From positions 1,798,001 through 1,862,000 of the forward strand of contig NZ_CAAJGL010000068.1 in NCBI RefSeq assembly GCF_900996225.1: a DNA stretch of 64,000 nt, read 5' to 3'. The notes beneath the pieces were generated by a model that saw nothing but the letters and a program-made list of their open reading frames with translations, was not told the DNA's origin and ran no database searches. Both the position numbers and the translations under genes were made by a program. This document shows, piece after piece, positions 1-9,191 of the stretch (positions are counted from its first letter, which is position 1; each line of letters begins with the position of its first letter). Origin of the DNA: Paraburkholderia sp. BCC1884 (lineage in GTDB: Bacteria; Pseudomonadota; Gammaproteobacteria; Burkholderiales; Burkholderiaceae).

Positions 1-501
1 CACGTTATCCATGAACACGAGCTTGATGCCGGCCTCGGACACCTTCTTGTAGGTGGCGGCCGTAGCCGTGCCGTCGACCGGAATCGAGATGATGCCGTCG
101 GGATGGCGCTGAATCGTGTTCTCGATGTCGGCGATCTGCTTGTCGACCTGGTACTCAGCCGAGGCCGTGCCGATCACTTCCACGCCGTATTTTTTCAGCG
201 TGTCGGTGATGCCTTGCACCTGCAGTTGCGACCAGTCGAGATTCATCGTCTGCATCGAAATGCCGACCTTGAATTTGCCCGCCTTGATCTTGGCGATGTC
301 CGCATCGCTCAGCTTCACGGCATCCACCGAAGCGGCTTTCTCGCCGTTCGGCCCTTGCCCGACGATGCCCTTCGGGCCGATCTGTCCGGCGGGAATGCCG
401 GTCACGCATTGCGCGTAAGCGCCCGAGGCAGCCAGCGAAGCCACCACGGCTGCCGCCATCACGCTGGCTAACGCCATTCTTGAGCCACGACGTTGTTTCA
501 T
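1..501 (-). CDS. Periplasmic sugar-binding protein of an ABC importer (partial, C-terminus outside window)
   Basis: Reading leftward from an ATG preceded by a GGAGGAG ribosome-binding site gives 167 residues before the window ends. Residues 1-30 are a typical Sec signal peptide (basic start, Ala/Val-rich core, cleavage after AYA). The mature part has the pattern of the RbsB/periplasmic-binding-protein-1-like family: KVGISMQTMNLDWSQLQ, then a helix and the stretch DGIISIPVDG. It should capture a sugar in the periplasm for the permease and ATPase encoded just upstream in the same direction. It is the third gene of that operon, 70 bp after the permease. The substrate cannot be read from the sequence; a pentose or related sugar is likely from the neighbouring deoC operon. 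No ORF caller that needs a stop codon inside the window would find it. Confidence 0.88.
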   Translation of the reverse strand, partial: MKQRRGSRMALASVMAAAVVASLAASGAYAQCVTGIPAGQIGPKGIVGQGPNGEKAASVDAVKLSDADIAKIKAGKFKVGISMQTMNLDWSQLQVQGITDTLKKYGVEVIGTASAEYQVDKQIADIENTIQRHPDGIISIPVDGTATAATYKKVSEAGIKLVFMDNV

Positions 502-571
502 GTTTCTCCTCCATTGGTTTTGATGTCGGTACTACGTCTCCTGCCAATCCCGTCAACGGGCTGCTTACGGA

Positions 572-1573
572 TTACTTCCTCGTGAAGGCGACCGCCGCGA
601 CGATGATCACGCCTTTGATCACGAGTTGCAGCGATGAACTGACGCCGAGCAGCACCAGTCCGTTGTTGAGCGTGCCGATGATCAGGCTGCCGAGCAGCGT
701 GCCGAGCACGAAGCCGCGTCCGCCGAACAGACTGCAGCCGCCGAGCGTGACGGAGGCGATCACGTCCAGCTCCATGCCTTGCACGACGTCGGGCCGCGCC
801 GCATGCGAGCGGGCGGACAGCACGAGCGCGGCGAGGCCGGCCAGCGCGCCGGTGAGAATGAAGGCGAGGGTGGTCACGCGCCGCGTGTTGATGCCGGAGT
901 AGAGCGCGGCCGTCGGGTTGCCGCCCGCCGCGTAAATCTGCCTGCCGAACACGCTGTAGTGCAGCAGCAGAATGCCCGCGATCACCGCCAGCAAGGTCCA
1001 GATGATCGGCACCGGCACGCCGAAAATATCGCCCTCGCCGAAGATCGAGATGAACGAGTCGTTGTCGATGATGACGGGCTTGGTGGTCGTCACCATCAGC
1101 GCCAGTCCGCGTGCGGCGCTCAAGGTGCCGAGCGTGACTAGAAACGACGGGATGTTGATCCGTGTGGTGACGATGCCGTTGATCGCGCCGACGATCGCAC
1201 CCGTGCCGATCCCCGCAATGGCGCCGATGACCCAGTTGTTGCCGACATACGCCATCGCCAGTGCCGCCGACATGCCGGAGAGTGCCAGCGTCGAGCCCAC
1301 CGACAGATCGATCTGCCGCGCGATGATCACGAACGTCATGCCGATCGCGATGATCGAGACCAGCGCGGTTTGCCGGCCGATGTTCAGGAAGTTGTCGATG
1401 GACAGAAACCACGGCGACGCGAAACTGAACACGACGAGCAGAATCGCGAACGCGGCATACAGCGCATACGGTCGGTCGCCTTGCAGGAGGACTTGCGCAA
1501 TGCGCCGCATACGGCTTTTTTGCGGCGGCGCGGCCTGCCGTTGCGCCGTCAGCGGCGAGACAGAATCATTCAT
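572..1573 (-). CDS. ABC sugar importer permease (RbsC/BPD_transp_2 family)
   Basis: A 333-residue inner-membrane protein with about 8-10 hydrophobic segments and the family's conserved loop features (QIDLSVGSTLALSG near residue 90, and a Gly-rich ASVTLGGCSLFGGRG near residue 275, the EAA-like region contacting the ATPase). It forms the channel of a ribose-type importer. Its start codon overlaps the stop of the upstream ATPase gene by 4 bp (ATGA), so the two are translationally coupled, and the binding-protein gene follows 70 bp later. Length and topology fit RbsC-type permeases. The substrate is unknown. Confidence 0.9.
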   Translation of the reverse strand: MNDSVSPLTAQRQAAPPQKSRMRRIAQVLLQGDRPYALYAAFAILLVVFSFASPWFLSIDNFLNIGRQTALVSIIAIGMTFVIIARQIDLSVGSTLALSGMSAALAMAYVGNNWVIGAIAGIGTGAIVGAINGIVTTRINIPSFLVTLGTLSAARGLALMVTTTKPVIIDNDSFISIFGEGDIFGVPVPIIWTLLAVIAGILLLHYSVFGRQIYAAGGNPTAALYSGINTRRVTTLAFILTGALAGLAALVLSARSHAARPDVVQGMELDVIASVTLGGCSLFGGRGFVLGTLLGSLIIGTLNNGLVLLGVSSSLQLVIKGVIIVAAVAFTRK

Positions 1574-3198
1574 ATTGCGGGCTCTATTGAAGAACGGGAC
1601 AGTTGGATCATGTGATGCAAGGCTTCGGCGCTGGCCACCTCGTTACGCTCGACGGTCTTCACGATCGCGCCATCCGCGACGATCGAAATCCGGTCGCACA
1701 GCCGCAGGAGTTCGTCGAGGTCGGAGGAGACGACCAGTACGCCCGTGCCGGCTTGCGCGGCGTCGTTGACCACGCCGTAGATTTCCTCGCGCGCGCCGAC
1801 GTCGACGCCGACGGTCGGTTCGTCGAGCATGAGCAGTTTGGGACGCGGGTGATTCCACTTCGCGAAGACCACTTTCTGCTGGTTGCCGCCGGATAGAAAC
1901 CTGACTGCTGTAGACGAGCCCGGTGCTTTGACGGCCAGCTCTTTCATGGAACGCCTGGCTTGTTGCACGGCGGCCTGGCTGCGCAGCCATCCCCAGCGCG
2001 AGAAATGCGGCAGGCGTGGCAGCGTCAGGTTGCGTTCGATCGAATGATCGAGCACGAGGCCCTCCAGATGACGGTCTTCCGGCACCAGGGCGACACCTAG
2101 CTGAATGGCTCGCGCCGGTACGATGCGTGGGAGCCGCTGAGCATCGATTTCGATGGTGCCGGTGTCGACTGATCGAAGCCCGAAAATGGTTTGCAGAATC
2201 TCCGTGCGGCCACTACCGATCAGGCCCGCGAGTCCATGAATCTCGCCGCGATGAAGCGTCAGGCTGACGTCGCGCAGCCGGTCGTTGCTCACGTTCGACA
2301 GTTTGAGCACGGGTGCAGCGGGGGAGTCGGTCTCCACTGCGCGATCTCTCTCCGGTGGCTGCGTGTCTCCCGCAACCGGACGCGCCTGTTGCGCCGCGCC
2401 AACCGCCGTCTTTTCTCGCGCCTGCAACGCAGCGTGGCCGGGGCCGACGATCGCGGCCACCAGTTGCTTCATATCGGTTTGCGCGGTCGCAAACGATCCT
2501 GCGTTGGCGCCGTCACGAAACACGGTGACATGCTGCGCAATCCGGAACACTTCGTTCAGCCGATGCGTCACATAGATCACACCGACGCCGCGATCGGTAA
2601 CCGCGCGAATCGCGTCGAACAGAATCTGTTCTTCACCGCCAGTGAGCGCCGAAGTCGGTTCGTCGAGGATCAGCACGCGCACTTCGCCCATCAAGGCCTT
2701 GCAGATTTCCGTCATTTGACGGTACGCGAACGGCAGCGAATCGACCTGCGCCTTTGGATCGAGCGGAATGCCGTGCGAGCGCAGAAATTCGCCGACGGTC
2801 GCCATCAACTGACGGTTCTTCACAAAACCCAGACGCGTGCGCGGCTCGCGGCCCAGCATCAGATTGGCGCCGACCGAGAGCGACTCGACCAGACTCAAGT
2901 CCTGATAGACCACGGCAACGCCGGCATCGCGCGATTGAGCAGGCGAGTCGAACACCACTTTCTGGCCGCCGATTTCGATCACGCCGTCGTCGTACGCATG
3001 CACGCCGCTGAGTATCTTGATCAACGTGGATTTGCCCGCACCGTTCTCGCCGAGCAGGGCATGCACTTCGCCAGGGAAAACTTTGAGGTTGACGCCGCGC
3101 AGCGCTTGCACGCCGCCAAATCGCTTGGTGACGCCTGCAACACGGATCAATGGAACCCGAGGCGATGACGCGGCCGCGACCGCAACCGGCTCACTCAT
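1570..3198 (-). CDS. ABC sugar importer ATPase, two nucleotide-binding domains (RbsA/MglA type)
   Basis: A 542-residue tandem ATPase. The N-terminal domain has a good Walker A (GENGAGKST, residues 50-58), signature region and Walker B (LILDEPTSAL). The C-terminal domain has the degenerate Walker A (GLIGSGRTE) usual in this family, followed by LSGGNQQKV and MLDEPTVGVDVG. A Pro/Ala/Glu-rich linker of about 40 residues between the halves (near residues 260-300) is longer than in most RbsA proteins. It powers the permease encoded by the overlapping next gene. The start has AGGAG 9 bp upstream. It is the first gene of a leftward operon that diverges from deoC. Confidence 0.92.
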   Translation of the reverse strand: MSEPVAVAAASSPRVPLIRVAGVTKRFGGVQALRGVNLKVFPGEVHALLGENGAGKSTLIKILSGVHAYDDGVIEIGGQKVVFDSPAQSRDAGVAVVYQDLSLVESLSVGANLMLGREPRTRLGFVKNRQLMATVGEFLRSHGIPLDPKAQVDSLPFAYRQMTEICKALMGEVRVLILDEPTSALTGGEEQILFDAIRAVTDRGVGVIYVTHRLNEVFRIAQHVTVFRDGANAGSFATAQTDMKQLVAAIVGPGHAALQAREKTAVGAAQQARPVAGDTQPPERDRAVETDSPAAPVLKLSNVSNDRLRDVSLTLHRGEIHGLAGLIGSGRTEILQTIFGLRSVDTGTIEIDAQRLPRIVPARAIQLGVALVPEDRHLEGLVLDHSIERNLTLPRLPHFSRWGWLRSQAAVQQARRSMKELAVKAPGSSTAVRFLSGGNQQKVVFAKWNHPRPKLLMLDEPTVGVDVGAREEIYGVVNDAAQAGTGVLVVSSDLDELLRLCDRISIVADGAIVKTVERNEVASAEALHHMIQLSRSSIEPAI

Positions 3199-3450
3199 CT
3201 GGCATGTCTCCTTCGTCTAGGTGACGAGATTCTTTTCTTTATCTGACGCTAGTCGGCCGGGACCGTGTTGTGATCTTCGCATCATGAATATGGTGCGTCA
3301 ATAACATTTACGGGCTTTCCCTAGGCCTTAAGCGCCTGCTTATGTAACGATTACTCGCAAAGCTTGTTATGATTCTATCAATCGTTGTAGCATAAGTGCG
3401 AACAAATTGTCGGCGGCAGTTGTGCGCCGCGTCATATTTCCGGATGTCTT
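3199..3450. promoter_or_regulatory. Divergent promoter region between the ABC operon and the deoC operon
   Basis: This 252-bp gap is the only place where both operons can start. Leftward, TTGACG (complement of 3296-3301) lies 17 bp from a weak GAAGAT (complement of 3273-3278). Rightward, TTGTTA at 3364-3369 lies 18 bp from TAGCAT at 3388-3393. An imperfect inverted repeat, TGTAACGATTA at 3343-3353 and TCAATCGTTGTAG at 3378-3390 (shared core AACGATT in opposite orientation), spans the rightward promoter. It is a reasonable operator for the DeoR-family protein encoded at the far end of the operon. The promoter calls are by eye and weak; the inverted repeat is the better signal. Confidence 0.4.
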
Positions 3451-4464
3451 ATGCCCGAAGCCCCGTTGCAATCTTCTTCCTCGGTCGTCGCCTTACGCGG
3501 CATGCCGATCGTTCATCCCGCGCGCAATCCCGGCATGCCGTTCGACGCCTCGTGGCTCGACGGCTTGCGCGTCAATCAGTCGGCCGTGGAAAGGCGCACC
3601 GCCACGCTCGGCACCCGCCGCACCGTCAAGAAAGACGCGCAGGCGGCGTGGTTGCTCAAAGCGGTCACGTGCATCGACCTCACCACGCTCAGCGGTGACG
3701 ACACCGAAGGCCGCGTGCGCAGACTCTGCGCGAAAGCGCGGCAGCCGGTGCGCACCGATCTGCTCGAAGCACTCGGCATCGCCCCGCAAGGCATCACGAC
3801 GGGCGCGGTGTGCGTGTATCACCGCTTCGTCGGCGCCGCGGTCGATGCGTTGCAGGGCAGCGGCATTCCGGTCGCGGCAGTGTCCACGGGTTTTCCCGCG
3901 GGACTGAGTCCGCATCCGCTGAAGCTGAAAGAGATCGAAGCGTCGGTGGCGGATGGCGCGCAGGAAATCGACATCGTCGTCACGCGTGAATACGTGCTGA
4001 CCGGCAACTGGCAGGCGCTCTACGACGAAGTGCGGGACTACCGCGCGGCCTGCGGGCCGGCGCATCTGAAAACCATCCTCGCCACCGGCGACATCCGCAC
4101 GCTGTCGAACGTGGCGCGCGCCTCGATGGTCTGCATGATGGCCGGCGCCGATTTCATCAAGACGTCCACCGGCAAGGAGGGCGTCAACGCAACATTGGAC
4201 GTCTCGCTCGTGATGGTGCGGATGATCCGCGAATACCACGAACGCACCGGCGTGCTGATCGGTTTCAAGCCTGCGGGCGGCGTCTCGACGGCAAAATCGG
4301 TGCTGTCCTATCAGATCCTGATGAAGGAAGAACTCGGCCGCGCGTGGCTCGAACCGGAACTCTTCCGCATCGGCGCATCGAGCCTGCTGGCCGATATCGA
4401 ACGCCAGCTCGAACATTACGTGAGCGGCCGTTACTCCGCTTTCAACCGTCACCCCGTAGCCTGA
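3451..4464 (+). CDS. deoC: Deoxyribose-phosphate aldolase (DeoC family, long form)
   Basis: Cleaves 2-deoxyribose-5-phosphate to glyceraldehyde-3-phosphate and acetaldehyde in the cytoplasm. The 337-residue product shows the class I aldolase barrel: the Schiff-base lysine in FIKTSTG (K237), the second lysine in GFKPAGGV (K273) and the aspartate of EIDIVV (D174). It is longer than the roughly 220-260 residues of many bacterial DeoC proteins because of an N-terminal extension of about 80 residues, and so resembles the longer animal-type DERA. An aldehyde dehydrogenase gene follows 16 bp downstream, suited to remove the acetaldehyde, and a ribokinase-type gene follows that. The ribosome-binding site is weak, so the exact start (a later Met lies about 17 codons in) is uncertain. 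Confidence 0.95.
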   Translation: MPEAPLQSSSSVVALRGMPIVHPARNPGMPFDASWLDGLRVNQSAVERRTATLGTRRTVKKDAQAAWLLKAVTCIDLTTLSGDDTEGRVRRLCAKARQPVRTDLLEALGIAPQGITTGAVCVYHRFVGAAVDALQGSGIPVAAVSTGFPAGLSPHPLKLKEIEASVADGAQEIDIVVTREYVLTGNWQALYDEVRDYRAACGPAHLKTILATGDIRTLSNVARASMVCMMAGADFIKTSTGKEGVNATLDVSLVMVRMIREYHERTGVLIGFKPAGGVSTAKSVLSYQILMKEELGRAWLEPELFRIGASSLLADIERQLEHYVSGRYSAFNRHPVA

Positions 4465-4480
4465 ATAGAAGATCGATCCC

Positions 4481-6877
4481 ATGAGCGTAGCCGAGTATTT
4501 TTCATCGATGGAGTACGGTCCCGCACCCGAGGACGATCAACCCGCGCGCGCGTGGCTCGCGCAGCATGAAGCGGGCTTCGGGCATTTCATCGGCGGTGCG
4601 TGGCATGCGCCTGCGGCCGGAGAACGTTTCGCGTCGAACGCGCCGGCAACGGGCGAACGGCTGGCGAATATCGCGCAAGGCGACGCAGCCGATGTCGACG
4701 CCGCGGTCGCCGCTGCGCGTGCCGCACAAGCTGGCTGGCTGGCGCTGGGCGGCGCAGGACGCGCGCGCCATCTGTATGCGCTCTCGCGCATGGTGCAGCG
4801 TCATAGCCGTCTGTTTGCCGTGCTCGAAGCGCTCGACAACGGCAAGCCGATCCGCGAGACGCGCGATATCGACGTGCCGCTCGTGGCCCGTCACTTTTTG
4901 CATCACGCCGGTTGGGCGCAGTTGCAGGACAGCGAATTTGCCGACTACGCGCCGCTTGGCGTGGTCGGTCAGATCGTGCCGTGGAATTTCCCGTTGTTGA
5001 TGCTCGCATGGAAGATCGCGCCGGCCATCGCCACGGGCAATTGCGTGGTGCTCAAGCCTGCCGAATACACGCCGCTCACCGCGTTGCTGTTTGCAGAACT
5101 CGCGCATCGTGCGGGTCTGCCTGCGGGCGTGCTGAATGTCGTGACGGGCGATGGCCGCACCGGCGCGGCGCTCGTCGAGCATCCGCAAGTCGACAAGATC
5201 GCGTTTACCGGTTCGACCGAAGTCGGCCGCCTGATCCGTTCGGCAACGGCCGGCTCGGGCAAATCGCTGACGCTCGAACTCGGCGGCAAATCGCCGTTCA
5301 TCGTATTCGACGACGCGGACCTCGACGGCGCGGTCGAAGGCGTCGTCGACGCGATCTGGTTCAACCAGGGTCAGGTGTGCTGCGCGGGCTCGCGGCTGCT
5401 GGTACAGGAGGGCGTCGAAGCACGCTTCATCGCCAAGCTGAAGCGACGCATGGAGACGCTGCGCGTCGGCACGTCGCTCGACAAGAGCATCGATCTCGGC
5501 GCGATCGTCGATCCGCTGCAACTCGAACGGATTCAGTCGCTGGTGGAAACCGGCCGGCGCGAAGGTTGCGCCGTGTGGCAATCGCCCGATACCACGCTGC
5601 CTGCGGGCGGCTGCTTCTATCCGCCCACACTCGTGACCGGCGTGGCGCCGGCTTCCGTGCTGGCGCAGGAGGAAATCTTCGGCCCGGTGCTGGTGGCGAT
5701 GAGCTTTCGCACGCCCGACGAAGCGATTGCGCTCGCCAACAACTCGCGTTATGGACTGGCCGCGAGCGTGTGGAGCGAAACCATCGGCCGCGCGCTCGAT
5801 GTCGCGCCGCGTCTGGCTTGCGGTGTGGTCTGGATCAACGCGACCAATCTGTTCGACGCGGCGGTGGGCTTCGGCGGCTATCGCGAATCGGGCTACGGAC
5901 GCGAAGGCGGCCGTGAGGGCATTTACGAATATCTGAAACCGCGAGCGTGGCTCAATCTTCCAGATCGGCGCGCCGCGCGCAGCATCGGCGCGGTGAGCGA
6001 CGAGAACGTGCTCGATCCGCTGTCGAATGTGACCTCGATCGATCGGACCGCGAAGCTCTTTATCGGCGGCAAGCAGGTGCGCCCGGACAGCGGCTATTCG
6101 ATGCCGGTTCACGCACCGGATGGCACGGCGGTCGGCGAAGTGGGCGAGGGCAATCGCAAGGACATCCGCAACGCAGTCGAGGCGGCGCGCGGCGCGCAGA
6201 AGTGGTCGCAGGCCACCACGCATAACCGTGCGCAAGTGCTGTTCTATCTGGCGGAAAACCTCGCTGTGCGAGCAGACGAATTCGCGCGGCAACTGGTCGT
6301 GCGCAGCGGCGCGACGGAAGCGGCGGCGCATGCGGAAGTGGATGCCTCGGTACAACGCCTTTTCACCTACGCGGCGTGGGCCGACAAGTTCGACGGCGCC
6401 GTACATACGCCGCCTTTGCGCGGCGTCGCGCTCGCCATGCATGAACCGCTGGGGGTGATCGGCATTGCATGTCCGGCCGAAGCGCCGTTGCTCGGTTTCG
6501 TTTCGCTGGTGGCGCCGGCGCTGGCGATGGGCAATCGCGTCGTGGTGCTGCCGAGCGAAGCATCGCCGCTCACGATCACCGATTTCTATCAGGTGGCCGA
6601 GACCTCGGATGTGCCGGCCGGCGTGCTGAATATCGTGACGGGTACACGCAATGCCCTGCTGCCGGCGCTTGCGAAACACGACGATGTCGATGCCGTCTGG
6701 TGCTTCGGCAATGCGGCGGACTCGACGCTGGTGGAGCGCGAATCGGTCGGCAATCTGAAGCGGACCTTCGTCGATTACGGCCACCAGTTCGACTGGTTCG
6801 ACGGTGCCAGCGAAGGGCGGCCGTTGCTGCGCCAGGCGGTGCAGGTCAAGAACATCTGGATACCGTACGGAGACTGA
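4481..6877 (+). CDS. ALDH16-like aldehyde dehydrogenase with a second, catalytically empty ALDH domain
   Basis: 798 residues, about 300 more than an ordinary ALDH. Residues about 30-490 form a complete NAD(P)-dependent ALDH domain: IVPWNFPLLM, the cofactor motif FTGSTEVG, LELGGKSP with the general-base Glu, and the catalytic Cys in GQVCCAG (C300). From about residue 515 a second ALDH-like segment begins (KLFIGGKQVR, then EPLGVIGIACPAEAPLLGF and PAGVLNIVTG), but it stops around the point where the catalytic half would start and has no GQxC motif. This matches the two-domain ALDH16 architecture known in animals and some bacteria, where the second domain is structural. Next to deoC, oxidation of acetaldehyde to acetate is the likely role. 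No frameshift is visible, so this is a real long gene. Confidence 0.88.
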   Translation: MSVAEYFSSMEYGPAPEDDQPARAWLAQHEAGFGHFIGGAWHAPAAGERFASNAPATGERLANIAQGDAADVDAAVAAARAAQAGWLALGGAGRARHLYALSRMVQRHSRLFAVLEALDNGKPIRETRDIDVPLVARHFLHHAGWAQLQDSEFADYAPLGVVGQIVPWNFPLLMLAWKIAPAIATGNCVVLKPAEYTPLTALLFAELAHRAGLPAGVLNVVTGDGRTGAALVEHPQVDKIAFTGSTEVGRLIRSATAGSGKSLTLELGGKSPFIVFDDADLDGAVEGVVDAIWFNQGQVCCAGSRLLVQEGVEARFIAKLKRRMETLRVGTSLDKSIDLGAIVDPLQLERIQSLVETGRREGCAVWQSPDTTLPAGGCFYPPTLVTGVAPASVLAQEEIFGPVLVAMSFRTPDEAIALANNSRYGLAASVWSETIGRALDVAPRLACGVVWINATNLFDAAVGFGGYRESGYGREGGREGIYEYLKPRAWLNLPDRRAARSIGAVSDENVLDPLSNVTSIDRTAKLFIGGKQVRPDSGYSMPVHAPDGTAVGEVGEGNRKDIRNAVEAARGAQKWSQATTHNRAQVLFYLAENLAVRADEFARQLVVRSGATEAAAHAEVDASVQRLFTYAAWADKFDGAVHTPPLRGVALAMHEPLGVIGIACPAEAPLLGFVSLVAPALAMGNRVVVLPSEASPLTITDFYQVAETSDVPAGVLNIVTGTRNALLPALAKHDDVDAVWCFGNAADSTLVERESVGNLKRTFVDYGHQFDWFDGASEGRPLLRQAVQVKNIWIPYGD

Positions 6878-6938
6878 ACGACAGTCGCGCCGATGGTCTG
6901 AACGACACGCACGCCAACCAGAAAATGGAGGAGATACC

Positions 6939-7049
6939 GTGCTGAACAATCTGGATCTGCAGGACCACGCCGAAGTGCCTCGCGCACTTCAGGCAACGCA
7001 GGAACATCTCTTCAACCCGATTCGCCGGGTACGGGGGGAAGCCGCATGA
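6939..7049 (+). CDS. Small 36-residue ORF translationally coupled to the kinase gene
   Basis: A GTG codon follows a near-ideal ribosome-binding site (GGAGGAGATACC) in the gap between the ALDH and kinase genes. It opens a 36-codon frame (MLNNLDLQDHAEVPRALQAT, then a basic tail) whose TGA overlaps the ATG of the kinase gene as ATGA. The product has no signal peptide or membrane segment and I recognise no family. The strong Shine-Dalgarno sequence and the exact stop-start overlap suggest that it is translated. It may be a true small protein or mainly a coupling leader that sets kinase expression. Confidence 0.45.
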   Translation: MLNNLDLQDHAEVPRALQATQEHLFNPIRRVRGEAA

Positions 7050-8008
7050 GCACGTCTTCGCAACGCAACGGAAGCGTCGTCATTCTCGGCATCTATGTGA
7101 CCGACCTGACGTTTCGCGCCGGACGCATGCCGCAGATCGGCGAAACCATCGCGGGGACGGCTTTCGCAATGGGGCCCGGCGGCAAGGGCTCGAATCAGGC
7201 CGTGGCCGCTGCGCGCGCCGGCGCAAACGTGGTGTTCTGCACCCGCCTCGGCAACGACGCGTTCGGCGAGATTGCGCGCGCCACGTGGACCAAAGAAGGC
7301 ATCACGGCGCGCGCGACCGTGATCGACGGCGTCTCGACAGGCGCCGCTCATATCTTCGTCGACGACAACACCGGCATGAACGCGATCATCGTGGCTTCTG
7401 GCGCGGCCGGCACGATGGAGGCCGCTGACGTCGACGCCATCGAAGACGATATCGCCGCCGCTCAGGTTTTCGTCACGCAACTCGAGCAGCCGCTCGCGGC
7501 AGCGCGTCGCGGGCTCGAAGTGGCGCGCCGGCATGGCGTCGTCACCGTGTTCAATCCGGCGCCGGCCATGCCGCTGGACGACGGCATCTTCCCTTTGTGC
7601 GACTACATTACCCCGAACGAAACCGAAGCGACCGCGCTCACTGGCGTGCCGATCGCGAACGCGGAGGACGCGCGCCGCGCCGCCGACGTTCTGCTCGCCA
7701 AAGGTGTCGGCACGGTCATCGTGACCTTGGGCGAGGGTGGCGCACTGCTGCATTCGGCCACGCAATCGATCCTCGTGCCCGCATACCACTGCGGCCGCGT
7801 CGTGGAAACCGCGGGCGCGGGCGACGGCTTCACGGGCGGTTTCGCGGCGGCTCTCGCACGTGGCGAAGACGCCATCACCGCCATGCACTTCGGTTCCGCG
7901 CTGGCCGGCATTTCCGTGACCCGTCCGGGCACGGCGCCGTCCATGCCGACGCTCGACGAAGTGAACCAGGTGTTGAACCAGCCGGCCGGCCTGTCCCAGG
8001 CATCCTGA
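7046..8008 (+). CDS. Ribokinase-family (PfkB) sugar kinase, probable ribo- or deoxyribokinase
   Basis: 320 residues with both PfkB signatures: the substrate-side glycine motif GGKGSNQA (residues 45-52) and the C-terminal anion-hole/catalytic motif GAGDGFTGG with D260 as the likely base. It should phosphorylate a pentose with ATP in the cytoplasm. Its place after deoC and the ALDH, and before a complete importer, makes 2-deoxyribose the best guess, since DeoC needs deoxyribose-5-phosphate; ribose is the main alternative. The ATG overlaps the stop of the small upstream ORF, with GGGGGAA 6 bp before it. Confidence 0.85.
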   Translation: MSTSSQRNGSVVILGIYVTDLTFRAGRMPQIGETIAGTAFAMGPGGKGSNQAVAAARAGANVVFCTRLGNDAFGEIARATWTKEGITARATVIDGVSTGAAHIFVDDNTGMNAIIVASGAAGTMEAADVDAIEDDIAAAQVFVTQLEQPLAAARRGLEVARRHGVVTVFNPAPAMPLDDGIFPLCDYITPNETEATALTGVPIANAEDARRAADVLLAKGVGTVIVTLGEGGALLHSATQSILVPAYHCGRVVETAGAGDGFTGGFAAALARGEDAITAMHFGSALAGISVTRPGTAPSMPTLDEVNQVLNQPAGLSQAS

Positions 8009-8042
8009 GCGTTTGCGTAGATTGAAGGAGCGTGTCGTCACC

Positions 8043-9092
8043 ATGAAGTCAACGTTTGCCGCTGGAAAACTGTTCGGCGACCGGCAACTGAATTTTCTGC
8101 TGATCGTCAACGTGCTCGTCGTGCTGGTCGCGACGTGGCTCTCGCACGGCCAGTTCGTCGATATCGACAACCTGCAGTCGATGGGCGGCCAGTTGCCCGA
8201 ACTCGGCCTGCTCGCGCTCGGCATCATGCTCTCGATGGTGTCCGGCAACGGCGGCATCGACCTGTCCGGTGTCGGGCTCGCCAATCTGTCCGGCATGGTG
8301 GCCGCGCTGATCGTGCCGCACTTCGTCAATGGCGACGATTCGCCCGCGCTTTACACCGCGCTCTTTTGCGTGATCGTGGTGGTGATGGGACTGCTCGGCG
8401 GCTTGCTGAACGGCGTGGTGATCGCGCGCCTCAGACTCACGCCGATTCTCTGCACACTCGGCACGCAATTGCTCTTTACCGGCTTCGCGGTGGTGTTGAG
8501 CAACGGCGCGTCGGTACATGTCGACTATGTGGACCCGTTGTCGGATATCGGCAACGGTACGGTGTTCCAGGTGCCGATCGCGTTCTGCATCTTCATCGCT
8601 GCCGTGATCGTGCTGGGGTGGCTCCTCAAGCGCAGCCCGTTCGGCTTGCGGCTCTATCTGATGGGCACCAATCCCAAGGCCGCGTTCTATGCCGGCATTC
8701 CACGCGCCCGCATGCTGATCACCACCTATGCGATGTGCGGCGTGCTCGCGTCGCTGGCTGGATTGATCAGTGCGACCCATACGTCCAGCGCAAAATGGGA
8801 CTACGGCAACTCCTATCTGCTGATCGCGATCCTGATCGCGGTGATGGGGGGCGTGAATCCGGCGGGTGGGCATGGCCGCATCATCTGCGTGTTTTTCGCG
8901 GCGACCGTGCTGCAGTTTCTCTCCAGCCTGTTCAATCTGATGGGCGTCTCGCAGTTCTTCGGCGATTGCGCGTGGGGTTTTCTGCTGCTGCTCTCGCTCG
9001 CGTTCGCGGGCGGCGAACGGGTGCGGGCGATCTTCGGATTCGGCGGTGGTGGCGGCGGTGGCGGTGGTTCGGCCGCGACGCCCAGGCGTTAG
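8043..9092 (+). CDS. ABC sugar importer permease 1 (RbsC family) with poly-glycine tail
   Basis: A 349-residue membrane protein of the BPD_transp_2 family, with multiple hydrophobic segments, GIDLSGVGLANLSG near residue 82 and AVMGGVNPAGGHG near residue 275. It is the first of two different permeases in this operon; together with the later one it probably forms a heterodimeric channel. The ATG chosen has GGAG 13 bp upstream; a TTG further up (8013) is possible but poorly placed. The C-terminus ends in a run of nine glycines and a short basic tail, encoded by GGT/GGC repeats, which is unusual for this family and likely disordered. Confidence 0.88.
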   Translation: MKSTFAAGKLFGDRQLNFLLIVNVLVVLVATWLSHGQFVDIDNLQSMGGQLPELGLLALGIMLSMVSGNGGIDLSGVGLANLSGMVAALIVPHFVNGDDSPALYTALFCVIVVVMGLLGGLLNGVVIARLRLTPILCTLGTQLLFTGFAVVLSNGASVHVDYVDPLSDIGNGTVFQVPIAFCIFIAAVIVLGWLLKRSPFGLRLYLMGTNPKAAFYAGIPRARMLITTYAMCGVLASLAGLISATHTSSAKWDYGNSYLLIAILIAVMGGVNPAGGHGRIICVFFAATVLQFLSSLFNLMGVSQFFGDCAWGFLLLLSLAFAGGERVRAIFGFGGGGGGGGGSAATPRR

Positions 9093-9191
9093 CCCAGGCA
9101 CCGACAAAAGTTTCAGTACACAGCGGACAACGAGCCCCGGCTGTCCGTCACGGTTAAGTGGGCGACATCGAACGAAGAAAGGAGACATCGC

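Noticed and set aside
6878..6938. Frameshifted remnant of the second ALDH domain
   Set aside because: The frame is open to a clean stop and the truncation point matches the known ALDH16 plan; downstream sequence does not continue the ALDH catalytic half in any frame.
4502..6949. 815-codon minus-strand frame opposite the aldehyde dehydrogenase
   Set aside because: Antisense shadow of the ALDH gene; composition is Arg/His-rich with no recognisable domain.
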